This document shows positions 54,226-64,000 of a stretch of DNA of 64,000 nt, piece after piece (within the stretch, counting starts at the first letter, position 1; each line of letters begins with the position of its first letter). Source of the stretch: Phallus indusiatus (lineage: Eukaryota; Basidiomycota; Agaricomycetes; Phallales; Phallaceae); contig JAQFWX010000001.1 in assembly GCA_027605045.1 (NCBI GenBank), positions 992,001 through 1,056,000 of the forward strand, in the 5' to 3' direction. A model generated the notes under the pieces. The model saw only the letters and a program-made list of their open reading frames with translations. It searched no databases and had not been told where the DNA came from. The position numbers and the translations under genes are program-made.

Positions 54226-55247
54226 CCAGTCCAGATCAAGTGGTGGAAAGGTCCTAATGGCGTACACCTCAAGATTCTCGATTCGCATAATTCAGGGAGA
54301 AATAGGGGTAGTGTACTGTTTCGAAAAAAAAAACTAAGTGCGTGCGGCGGCATTGTCGGTGTTAAGGATCAGATCACAGCATAAAACAAAAAGACCTGAA
54401 CTATCTGAACAAGGGGTCAATTCAATCAAATTAGATCGTTTGAATCATTCTTGATATATCAATTGTTTCTTTTGAGCAGCCGTTTTTAGTGGAAAGTCGC
54501 GCCGAGGAAACAGAGCCTTGTATTTCTTCGAGTTTGGCGATGTTTTGGGTCTGGAAGCGAAGGGTGTTGAGCTGAAAAGTATCAAGTTATGCACATTTCC
54601 ATCCGCCATGTGAATGGTGTGGCTGGCCAAATAGTTAAGTTCAAAATTCAAACTCCGACTTGGGACACACGCCTCCATCTCTCCCAGGGTCGCCGCTGAA
54701 GCCCACATCTCGCATTTTCGACATTGACTTCTATACCAATCATTCGCCACATCATTACCAAATATTCGGTGCATTACACCTCTTGTTAAGAAAACCTCAG
54801 ATACCAAATGCCTGACACGGACTATCCGCTCTGACATCCCAACAGAATCAAGGTTGCATAACGTTGGTTATGGGACAAACCTGCAGTTTTGGGTTTAACA
54901 CCGCAGTTGACATTACGCCCTCAGTTGTCATCAAACCTTAGGTACCGCTCAAATTTTATTTGGTTGTCCATTCTCGAACAGACTAATGTAATAAATTGAC
55001 TATAGAGCGTGGTTTGGGGTGACGTGCAGCGTTTAGAGAAGATATGCTCTAGAGCACCATCTGAAAACCTGTATTTGTCCATCCTTCCGTGCCGAATAGG
55101 CTGTGTAATCCACCGCAGGTTTCATTGTCGAGACAACTTTAACGCCAATGATGGATCTTACGCAACTCAGATAGGCACAATTACACAATCAGCTGAACCG
55201 GATACACACTAGTAGTATGCGGTACCTTTTTTTCCGTGGTTTGCCAT

Positions 55248-55600
55248 TGTGAGGGAGCGTAGCTCCCTACGCGTGTTTGCTTAGCGCTCGTCGGAGTCTA
55301 TTTTTACTCATCCTTTGTTCGCGTCCACTTCGTGGACACTCCTTTCTTTCGTCATTCCTATGCTGTTCCTTTATCTTTCCTTCCTTTATTCTCATTTCTT
55401 TATTTCTTCCTTTATGTTATGCTTCGTTTATTTGACTTAGTCTACCTGTATTTAACCCCTCCTCATTTTCATATAGATCATCGTTTTATCCTCCGGTTTT
55501 GAGGCATAGGCCTTTTCTTGAGATTTCTCGGTCACCCCTTTTGCGCGATTTTATCGATTCACTGACGTCTTTTGCTGTTAGCGCAGCACGCCGTCTTATA
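55248..55600. mobile_element. Probable solo LTR or LTR-like insertion
   Basis: 353 bp beginning TGTGAGGGAGCG, inserted in GGTTTGCCATGTGTAAC and flanked by CCAT (55,244-55,247; 55,601-55,604). U2 and U4 have the uninterrupted site. It contains hairpins AGGGAGC/GCTCCCT and GTCCAC/GTGGAC, a pyrimidine-rich core and TATTTAA. The 3' end (CTTATA) does not end in CA, so the type is uncertain. Confidence 0.55.
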
Positions 55601-56696
55601 CCATGTGTAACTTTAAAGGTTGATTAGGTCCCTTGGATAGAAGCTACATATACCGCAGGATTGGATGCTAGAATGTACCATGCTGTTGACCCTCAATACC
55701 AGGGTCAACGACAGACATTGCATCCATTTGAGTATGTTTTGATATTATCGAGCATGCTGCCTTCGCGTCAATCCTGATTTGTTCATAGACTTCGACCTTT
55801 ACCTGACAAGTCATGGGTCAGCCAAAGCGACTTGCGTTCTCACTAGGGGTGGCTTGGTTCGATGTGGGGCTGAAAACTTTTCACAAGGTTCAATATCGGC
55901 TGATAAATTCCCAGATAAATTTCGTTTTCACGGCATGATGAGCCCAACTCACTTCAGAGGATGGACAGTATAGGGCTATGTGTACGCGCTCGTCGGTATT
56001 CTGGGCAAGCGATTTTCCAGTTACGAGATACAGGATATGTTACAAGAGAAGTCAGGGGTGAGAGCTAGGGGGTGCCAAACATATGTATCTCGTTGTGCCA
56101 GTCATCATTGATTGTTAGACCGTCTCGTCCCGTCCAGGACCGTCAGGTGTATCTATGCAGCAAGGATGGCTACGCTGGCGTCATTGCACATAATGATAGT
56201 ATGTGTACATACGCAAAATCACGGTATAAATCATAAATCTCCACTATCAGGCCCTTTTATTTATCAGCTCAACTCGGTGCCTTTTCTTCAATGGAGCCTG
56301 CAAATGATCAGCAATTCACCTATAAGGATTTCAAGGATATTATATGACTATACAACGTGTGGCTCATTGTGACGATCTATGATCCCATAAACTGTTGAAG
56401 CATAAAAGCGGATGGCTTACAGAGCGTGCCTTTCCAGCTCTTGAAGCTTGAATCTTCATGCGCAATTTCACTTATAGTAGAGTCTTTTTTCGTTTCATCT
56501 AGTATTGACGGTATTAAGGATCATCATCTCGAATGAGGATCAATACCGACGAGAGATATTCATCGATTCATCCATCACGCTTCCATGCAACGGCATAGAC
56601 GAGCTCAAGGTCACTGGACTTATAATCAATAGCAATCATTCACCAAAATGGAGCTGCCTCAGACAGCACCACGATTCTTATTAAGAAGAAAACGAA

Positions 56697-57970
56697 ATAT
56701 CTCGTAAAGTCGTCGTGAGCAACCAAGATAAGTCAAATACGATATGAAGGAGAATGGATTCCTACCAACTCATCGCTCTATTCGACACTGGTCTCCTCGG
56801 GACCATCGCCTCCTTTGGAGAACATTCTTCACGAAGCAACATCAAACAATAGCAGTTTTACCTTTGCATTCAACGGTAGGTCATTATCTCGTACAAACAT
56901 GTAGTTGTAAAATGATACCTTTATTCCTAGGGACTTCAGTTGATGTATTCGGTCTGCTTGACAATAGTTCGCCGAGTCAAGTGGAAGTGTGATGCTCTAT
57001 TGATGGTGCTTCTATTCATCTTACAACAACCTTAGAGGAAAACGATGCACCTCTATGCTCGTCTCCAATCCTTCCAAATGGACCTCATGAACTCGTTGTT
57101 AATGTTACTTCGACAAACACGCACTTCTTGGATACCTTACAATATGCGCCATCAGACGATGCTCTGTTTGATAAAGCTACAGTTATTCAATTTCACCCTC
57201 CCAAGTTCACCTTTAAATACCTCGGTTGATATTCAAACGTTCCTTTCCTCGCGAGCGCCTTGGAACAAGGATCACATACGCTGCTTGTCCTTTATCCGAG
57301 AAACGAATCAATGACTACTCTAAAATTGAGCAATATCGTGGTCACAAATGCATCAGCTCTAACAAGTCCGTTCAACCCACCCATATTATCACCATTGCCC
57401 TTCCTTTCCAATCACGCGAGACGATAATAGGCCAGGAAGCACCGTCGGCACTGCGGTAGGTGCCATCGTAGTGTTGGCTTTTACCTTTGTTCTTCTGTTT
57501 ATACACCAGCGGCGGTGGCTCAGAAGCAGGCGGGACGGGGAGAGGAGCAATAGTGGTAACGGAGCCAGGTATATCAACATAAAACCCTCTCCCATACAAT
57601 CGTCGCAGTTCGTTTCCAAGGCGATCTCACCGTTGACGTCCAATCACCGGCACCCCTCTCAGATCCTATACACATCCTCTCGCAGCCGGACATGAGTCAA
57701 ACTTTCAGTCCAGTATTGCCGTCAAACGACCCAGTCTCGTTCAATCGTGATGAACATCTAATTAAACAGGTTAAGGATTCCACTCTCAACTCCCCCAAAT
57801 CAGTCCGATTCACCATGTTCCTTAACACCAAAAGATTCCACCCCAGCAGGCGAAACAGCTTCTGCCAGTGTTGTCATTCAACCCGAGATCAGCAGTGTTT
57901 CTCCACCCCAGCCTCTGAGTACAGCTGCTGTTGAACTACCTCCAGCGTATTCCAAGAAATAGCCTTTACA
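56697..57970 (+). pseudogene. Surface protein gene copy 5, decayed (unit U3)
   Basis: Aligned with copy 3. The start ATG is ATA (56,697), an extra base follows in AGATAAGTCAAATACG, and CGA is TGA after GTGGAAGTG (56,990). A deletion of roughly 200 bp joins AAAGCTACAGTTATT to CAATTTCACC (57,185), and several smaller indels occur. The transmembrane helix and a longer 3' tail (57,620-57,950) than in copy 3 remain recognisable, so the tail of copy 3 is secondarily shortened. Confidence 0.88.
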
Positions 57971-58425
57971 TTTTATGTATATAACTGTATTTATTACAAA
58001 TAAAAGGCAAATTAAAACTGATAGATGCACTGTGCGTTAGGCACATTTTAAACAAAATCCTGGGGCGTGCCGGGTCATGATAATATAAACCTTCGGTTCA
58101 AATATGTTTAAAAGAGGTTGACTTGTTCGAGAATTGCAATTATGAGCTTATGGTATGTAAATAATGCGGAGATATTGTGGTCCATACGCCATCCAGATAG
58201 AACCTGCTTGGAGTTGAACAGGAAAATTTCATAAATTGAAAAGTGAATGAGAATATAATCTATAGGCTGTCATTACAACATCTGTCTTAAGCAAACCAGC
58301 TCCCTAGAAGAAGCATATAAAAAACCACACTGAGCATATCCTTATGCTGTCATAGCCTTCCTTTATGATTGTTCCGGCACCCTTTAATAATCAGACCCCG
58401 AAATAGAGACTGATGTCCCAAGTTG

Positions 58426-59960
58426 TTAAAGCGCCTTCCGTAATTGAGTGGTCCGTAATGATATAGACATGGTACCCGTTTGGGTTCGAGGGGAACTATA
58501 CTGACGAAGTCGTAATAAATAATCGGTGATTAAAATGACCCAAAAACTGGAATGAAGATGAATCAATGGGCATTGATCTGATAAATTAATGACTTTACGT
58601 ATTTTGATAAATTTCCCCTCCCTCCTGATGGGACCTAAGGTTAATCGGATTGTCAATCGAGAAATACTATGAAAATGCTCACTGATACATAGGATGCTAC
58701 CCACGATTTATAACGGAAATGGGTAGCGATTAAAGGGACAACAATCGACGCCATAACGAAGCTTTAACCCGAGACAGAAGTTAAGCAAGGCTGAAACATT
58801 TCATTGAATGCTCACAAGCATCTCAGTATACCTAAAATTTACTTTTATGTGTCTTCAATTTTTTTGTATAAAGTTCTCCATACGTACTTTCTGTCAAGAC
58901 TAGTGAAACAAAGTTATTGCCACTCCGAAAATTCAGTCCAGCTGTCCGCTTTGATTTCCATGTGCTCCAGACTTTCCACAAGCATATGCCTAATATAAAA
59001 GCATCTGTACACACAGCGATAATGAGAGCGATCAAACCATAACCTGCTATTTCTGAGAACACAGAATTTGAGCTAACTCATGAAGTCTTAACGTACCACT
59101 AAAATTGTCTCAGTCGTTGAAAAATTAATATACAACAAGACATTCTCTTTACCTCCATAAATTGGTGAGATAATAACAGCAGGTAGACTGCGGTTTTATG
59201 ACTAAAGAGGCATAAGATGGTCACTCTGGTTCTCTAGTCAGATTTTTCCTCACCGTTATATAGATATAAAACCACTCCTGCTAAATAACCAAGGATTAAA
59301 GTCATTTTCAAAATTCTATTCCCTTGACATAATGGATAGGCTGGAACAACCAACACGCCTAATACATATAAGAATTGAATAACTGCCATGACCTTGAAAT
59401 GGCGACTCACCTTGAATGCCGATGTACCATAGAACATAAAAAGAACCTTCTATGTAAGAAAGAGTGATCATTGACTCCCTGATTGAACCAATGTTAAGCT
59501 TTTTGAATTTGTTTGGAGAATTCCAAGGCTCACCTATCCTTAATTAACTGAAATAACATGAGCAACGTTTATCAGGATTCAGCGTGCCCTCAAAATTATA
59601 TATATATTCTTCGGCTTACTGCTACCACCTGCAACTCAGTTATTAATAGGAGTGCTTGATTAACAAAACCGCCGTATCTTGCAAGCAGGTAGAACAGAGA
59701 GGGAAGACGAAAGGGCTTTAACCATATGTGTTCTATTTCTCTTGAGATATTAAGGACACTACTGTACACCATGAGTGCTGAAAAAGGCGGTTGAGCATAG
59801 TAGTGAGTATTATAATTATAAAGAATTGAGATAGTCCCACCGGAAGCACTGATAGACATCGCATAGTAGAAACGGCTTATGTCCCAAACCATATGTGAGT
59901 AGTAGATAAAATCCAAGGAGAGTATACATACAAAGTACTGAGAAGGAGATCGTATCCCAT
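58426..59960 (-). CDS. DUF6533-type multi-pass membrane protein, copy 4 (unit U3), shortened C-terminus
   Basis: Exons match copy 2: SSVLNISREIEHIWLKPFRL, PSLFYLLARYGGFVNQALLL, VPAYPLCQGNRILKMTLILG, IAGYGLIALIIAVCTDAFIL, GICLWKVWSTWKSKRTAGLN and SFWVILITDYLLRLRQYSSP. A CAA-to-TAA change after RKAL (58,426) removes the last nine or so residues (QQLGTSVS in the others). The start is probably MGYDLLLSTL at 59,960, because the MN-type N-terminus is altered. Possibly still functional, or early decay. Confidence 0.62.
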
Positions 59961-60633
59961 GGGTATAATCAAAATCCAATATAACATACGTGTAACATTA
60001 GTCCAATTTAACCTTGTGCTACAGTGAGATATATAATTGATACCATCAGGTATATGAGCTTCTTTATGACGCGACACCGATGGATTCGGAAAGAGGCAAT
60101 CACCTGCTAGTGTCATTACTCGATCAACTGAGACATCTGGGCATGTATATTTATCATGATGTCTACACTTCACGACTGTTCGATGGGGCGGTAAGCATAA
60201 GTATTCTACCGAATACTTCTAGTCTGAGATATAGGTCATGGATATTGAATAAACTCACCAGAGAGTGGCAGAAAATGATGAGGGTTGCATCTACCCATGT
60301 CACCAGTTGATTGAGCATACGAATGTCTGGCGACAGGTTAAGCTGGATGGTCAACTGAATAATTTGACTCCGTCTTAGTGACATCCGCACTATGGGGCAA
60401 GAAAAAGATCAAGTACTGAAAATTCTCATTTCATTTATCACTTACAATTTTTTCAAGCGGTGGTCCGGTGGAAAGGCCTTAATGATGTACACATCAAGCT
60501 TCTTGATATCTGCGGTAGACATACTCGCATATTTCAGGGAAAAATAGGGGTAGTGTACTGTGCCGAAAAAAAAAACGAAGTGCGTGCGGTGGCGTCGTCG
60601 TCGTCGTCGGTCTCAAGGATCAGATCACTTGAC

Positions 60634-60800
60634 TTAATGGGTTCGGTTCGGGTTGAAACAACGAAAACCGGTTTGGTCTGGGTTTGGTCCAATTTGAAAC
60701 TGGTTTGGGAACCGAACTCAAACTGCGATCCTCGAGAATAACGACCGTTTCCAAACCGTTTGAAACTGCCAGTGGTTTGAGTCCGTTTGACTAACACTAA
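60634..60800. repeat. Small degenerate GGTTCGG/AACCGG repeat patch
   Basis: Units such as GGGTTCGGTTCGGGTTG, AAAACCGGTTTGG and TTTGAAACTGG, with inverse CCGTTTCCAAACCG, resemble the subterminal repeats of the 22.7-kb hAT-like element. It lies in the non-coding tail of U3 and is absent from U1 and U2. Confidence 0.55.
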
Positions 60801-61575
60801 AGCCAATGAGATCGTTTGAATCATTTTTGATATATTAACCGTTTCTTTTGAGCAGACGTTTTAGCCGAAAGTCGCGCCGAGGAAAATGAGCCTGTTTTTC
60901 TTCGAGTTTGACAATGTTATGGTCGGGGAAAACGAAGTTTATTGAGCTAAGAAGTATCAGGTTATGCACATAACATTGCATATCAGCTTCCATCCGCCAT
61001 GTGGATGATGTCGTTGGGCGAACAGTTACTAGATACAGTCAAGTTTCAAGTTCAAAGTTCAAACTCCGACTCGGGACATACGCCGTTGGTTCCCTTGCAT
61101 GTAGCAAGGGCTCTAGTAGCCTCGAGACCAGGCTATGCCTCGCCCCACCCGCCACCTTCCAAAAGGAGCCACAAACCATCCGCCCTAACATCCCAAAAGA
61201 ATCAAGGTTGGTTATGGGACAAGCCACAAACCTGCAGTTTTGGGTTTAACACCGCAGTTGACATTATTACGCCCTCAGTTGTCATCAAATCCTTGGGTAC
61301 CGCTCAAATCTTATTTGGCTGTCCATTCTCGAACAGACTATTGTAATAAACTGGCCAAGAGCGGGATGTAGCGTTCAGAGAAGATACTCTGCTCTAGAGC
61401 ACAATCTGAACAACCTGTATTTGTCCATCCTTCCGTGCCGAATAGGCTGCGTAATCCTCTATAGGTTTCATTGTCGAGACAACTTCAACGTCAATGACGG
61501 ATCTTACACAGCACAGATAGGCACAATTACACAGTCAGCTGAACCGGATACACACTGGTAGTATGCGGTACCTTT

Positions 61576-62394
61576 TTTTTCCGTGGTTTGCCATGTGTAA
61601 CTTAGGGTTGATTACATCCCCTGGATAGAAGCTACAAACATCGCAGGATTAGTTACTAGAATGTACCGCGCTGTTGACCCTCAATACGAGGGTCAACGAC
61701 GGACATTGCATCCATTTGAGTATGATTTAATGTTATCGACCATGCTGCCTTCGCGTCAATCCTGATTTGTTCATAGACACCTTTACCTGACAAGCCATGA
61801 GTCAGCCAAAGCGACTTGCGTTATCACTAGGGGTGGCTTGGTTCGATGTGGGGTTAAAAACTTTTCGCAAGGCTAATATCGGCTGATAAAATCACCAGAT
61901 AAATTTCGTTTTCACGGCATAATGGGTCCAACCCACTTTACAGGATGAACCAGTATATGGTTATGTGTACGCGCTCGTCGGTATCAATATTCTGGACAGG
62001 CGATTCCAGTTACGAGATACAGGATATATTACAAGAGAAGCCAGGGTTGAGAGCTAGTGGAGTGCCAAACATATGTATCTTGTATGTGATATCTCGTTGT
62101 GCCAGTCATCATTGACTGTTAGACCGTCAGGTGTACCTATGCAGCAAGGATGATTACGCCGCGTCATTACACATAATAATAGTATGTGTACATATGCAAA
62201 ATCATGATACCAATTAAATCTAGACTATCAAGCCCTTTTGTTTATCAGCTCAGCTCGGTACCTTTTCTTGAATGGAACCTGCAAACGATCAGCAACTCCA
62301 CCTATAAGGACTTAGAGGATATTATAATGACTATGCAAAGTGTGTGGCTCATTTGCGACGATCTATGATCCCATAAACTGTTGAAGCATAAAAG
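61576..62394. repeat. Truncated segmental repeat unit U4
   Basis: Contains only the leader (GGTTTGCCATGTGTAACTTA to CCATAAACTGTTGAAGCATA) and stops at AAAAG (62,394), exactly where the U1/U3 surface-gene promoter segment GGATGGCTTACAGAG would begin. It has no gene of its own. Confidence 0.85.
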
Positions 62395-62552
62395 AGTTGT
62401 CCGAGGCTCTACAGGGTTTCAGGGGTTGTGGCATTTACCTTTTAATTAACTTCAATCTGGACCTGATACCCACCCGTTCCTGCAGGGTTGTCCGGGCCCA
62501 AGAAGGTGCACTCCGGCGTGATTCTAAAACGTTCACGACTGACCTAACTCAT

Positions 62553-62559
62553 TATAAAA
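62553..62559 (+). promoter_or_regulatory. TATA box of the lactonase-like gene
   Basis: TATAAAA lies 42 bp upstream of the ATG at 62,601, in sequence unique to this locus. Confidence 0.55.
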
Positions 62560-62600
62560 CAGCGACACTTTTGTGATACCCTACCAGCATCTGTTGAGTC

Positions 62601-64000
62601 ATGAAGATCAGCATCCCATTATTCTCGACTCTCCTCGTTGTCATTAGCCCCTTTCCACTCGCCGTTAATGCCCATCCTGCAGCTTATCAAGCTCCGAAGT
62701 CAAATATTGGTGGTGTCTATAGTACGTCTCCCGACGCGCACTATAGTATTGTTCCGAAACGGATTTATTATACATAGCCATGACCAATTCTCCGAATGAA
62801 AACTTCATTCTTACTAGCACAATTGGCGCAGATGGCAAGTTGACATTGCGCAATGCGGTACCTACTAGGGGAAACGGTATGTTTTACCAAGTACGTTCTT
62901 CCCTTTAACTTATTTTCAATAGGCGCGTCTGAAATCAACGCGACCTCCGACCCCTTACTTTCACAAGGGTCTTTGCAGGTTTCTGGAAATCGCTTGTATG
63001 CAGTCAATGTAAGTAACATTCTTCTTGCAAACATTTTCTTGAGATTATTTCTTAAATATCCAGCCTGGATCCGACACTATTTCTACATTCGCCATCAACC
63101 CACAAAACCCAGCCGAGCTTACGTTAGTTGGAGAACCGGTGAGCTCTGGGGGGGAATTTCCTATCTCCCTCGCCGTTTCTCCACGGACAGGAAACGTATG
63201 CGTTCTTAATGGTGGCCAAATAAACGGTATAAAGTATGTAGTTTCTTCACTCTCTTAAACGCGATTAACTGATATTTCGTTAGCTGCTACAAACCGGATG
63301 TTGCCCGTGGATTAATTGAAATTCCTGGAACAAAGCGTCTACTACATCTCGACGTAGCCACCCCTCCGGTTTTCCTTAACCACACGCCGTCACATGTCAT
63401 CTTCTCCGAAGATGGAAGCACAATCTACGTTAGCGTGAAAGGGGTTTCTCCTGGCACAGAGGGTGGTTTCATAGCGGCATGGTCTGTCGACTCCAACGGT
63501 GCCTTGTCCAGCAACTTCGTGAAATCCCAGTCTTCTACTCCGGGAGGTATTCTATTCGCTATAAAATTGATTCCAGGTACAGATTCGATCTTGGCGGCTA
63601 ATCCCCAGGCCGGAGGGTATGAGATCTACGACTATAAGACTCCCACTTCGGTAGCTACTAGCACGGGAGGTCTTGTTCCGAGACAACAGGCTATTTGCTG
63701 GCTTGGACTTAGTAGCCAAACAAATAATTTCTATTTGATCGTAAGTTTCACTTAAAGCGGCCTAGAGTGCGAGAGACGACTGAAGATAATCTGTCTTTAG
63801 GATTTAGCAGGTGGAGTTGTAACCGAACTCAGCGTGAATACTCAAAACCTACAAGGCACCATTGTTAGACAATATCCTCAAGGGCCAGACACCGACCTCG
63901 GCGATGTACAAATCGGAAGAGTTTCTGGGAAAGAGTAAGTTAAGCCATATACATACGTTGTTCATTAGCTAACAGTGTTTTCGCAACCTATAGCCACCTT
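62601..64000 (+). CDS. Secreted lactonase-like beta-propeller protein, 5' part (runs off the window end)
   Basis: A cleavable signal peptide MKISIPLFSTLLVVISPFPL-AVNA is followed by HPAAYQAPK. Exons then give GGVYTMTNSPNENFILTSTI, GSLQVSGNRLYAVN, PGSDTISTFAINPQNPAELT, LVGEPVSSGGEFPISLAVSP, RTGNVCVLNGG, HVIFSEDGSTIYVSVKGV, GGFIAAWSVDSNGALSSNF and DLAGGVVTELSVNTQNLQGT. The repeated S-x-D/G-x-x-L-Y-V pattern is that of seven-bladed propellers of the 3-carboxymuconate cyclase / lactonase group, common as secreted proteins in Agaricomycetes. At least five introns are visible. Catalysis is not demonstrated. The 3' end is outside the window. Confidence 0.75.

Larger units (their letters stand above)
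49066..55230. repeat. Segmental repeat unit U2
   Basis: Begins CCTTTTTTTTCCGTGGTTTG and contains the leader, a 5'-truncated surface gene, a DUF6533 gene and the conserved tail ending at GCTGAACCGGATACACACTA. The leader is inflated by a MITE (49,225-49,614) and a hAT-like element (49,681-50,328), and the tail by a GC-rich insert (about 53,835-54,225). Confidence 0.85.
55231..61575. repeat. Segmental repeat unit U3
   Basis: Leader (55,231-56,405) with an inserted probable LTR, surface-gene pseudogene, DUF6533 gene, and tail ending at TAGTATGCGGTACC (61,560-61,575). At about 6.3 kb it is the most complete unit and defines the period of the array. Confidence 0.85.

Overview
The window is nuclear DNA of a filamentous basidiomycete, most likely an Agaricomycete. 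Genes are cut by many short GT-AG introns of about 45-65 nt, neighbouring genes are tightly packed, and the gene families are typical of mushroom-forming fungi: DUF6533-type seven-helix membrane proteins, an F-box-like protein, a peroxisomal 4-coumarate-CoA-ligase-like enzyme and a secreted beta-propeller protein. No rRNA, tRNA, CRISPR array or prokaryotic feature was found.

Positions 1-20,180 are a conserved housekeeping block. It holds the 5' part of a VNX1-like vacuolar cation/H+ exchanger, adenosine kinase, the ribosome-maturation GTPase EFL1/RIA1, a SET-domain protein, YAE1, a DPB3/POLE4-like histone-fold protein, a HIT hydrolase, an F-box-like protein, an AN1 zinc-finger protein, HIS1 (ATP phosphoribosyltransferase) and a small unknown protein. 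A second island at 29,587-32,068 is an AMP-dependent acyl-CoA ligase ending in a PTS1 signal. The window closes with the 5' part of a secreted lactonase-like beta-propeller gene (62,601 onwards).

The rest (20,700-28,500 and 32,840-62,400) is accessory and built from one repeated idea: a gene pair facing tail to tail, made of a single-pass surface protein with two beta-sandwich-like ectodomain halves and a DUF6533 multi-pass membrane protein. The pair occurs five times. Two copies lie in one orientation (V1 20.8-25.1 kb; V2 26.3-28.5 kb) and three in the opposite orientation inside a tandem segmental repeat of about 6.3 kb (U1 32.8-37.7 kb, U2 49.1-55.2 kb, U3 55.2-61.6 kb), followed by a truncated fourth unit (61.6-62.4 kb). 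Three surface genes look intact and two are pseudogenes; three DUF6533 genes look intact, one is shortened by a nonsense codon and one is a remnant.

Mobile DNA has inserted repeatedly, and duplicate copies supply empty sites for several events: a hAT-like element (22,724-23,609), a TA-flanked MITE (49,225-49,614), a hAT-like element with 8-bp duplications (49,681-50,328), a probable solo LTR (55,248-55,600), and an 11.4-kb insertion in U1 (37,677-49,065). That insertion carries a gene split by a young Ty3/gypsy chromovirus (38,591-47,762; LTRs 320 and 319 bp, differing by one base; 5-bp duplication TGGAC). Removing the element rejoins the host gene's reading frame exactly.

The most unusual signal is inside that retrotransposon. 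Its LTRs and its gag, protease, reverse transcriptase, integrase and extra 3' ORF are tiled almost back to back with short perfect hairpins, including across the catalytic YIDD codons. The neighbouring host genes do not show this.
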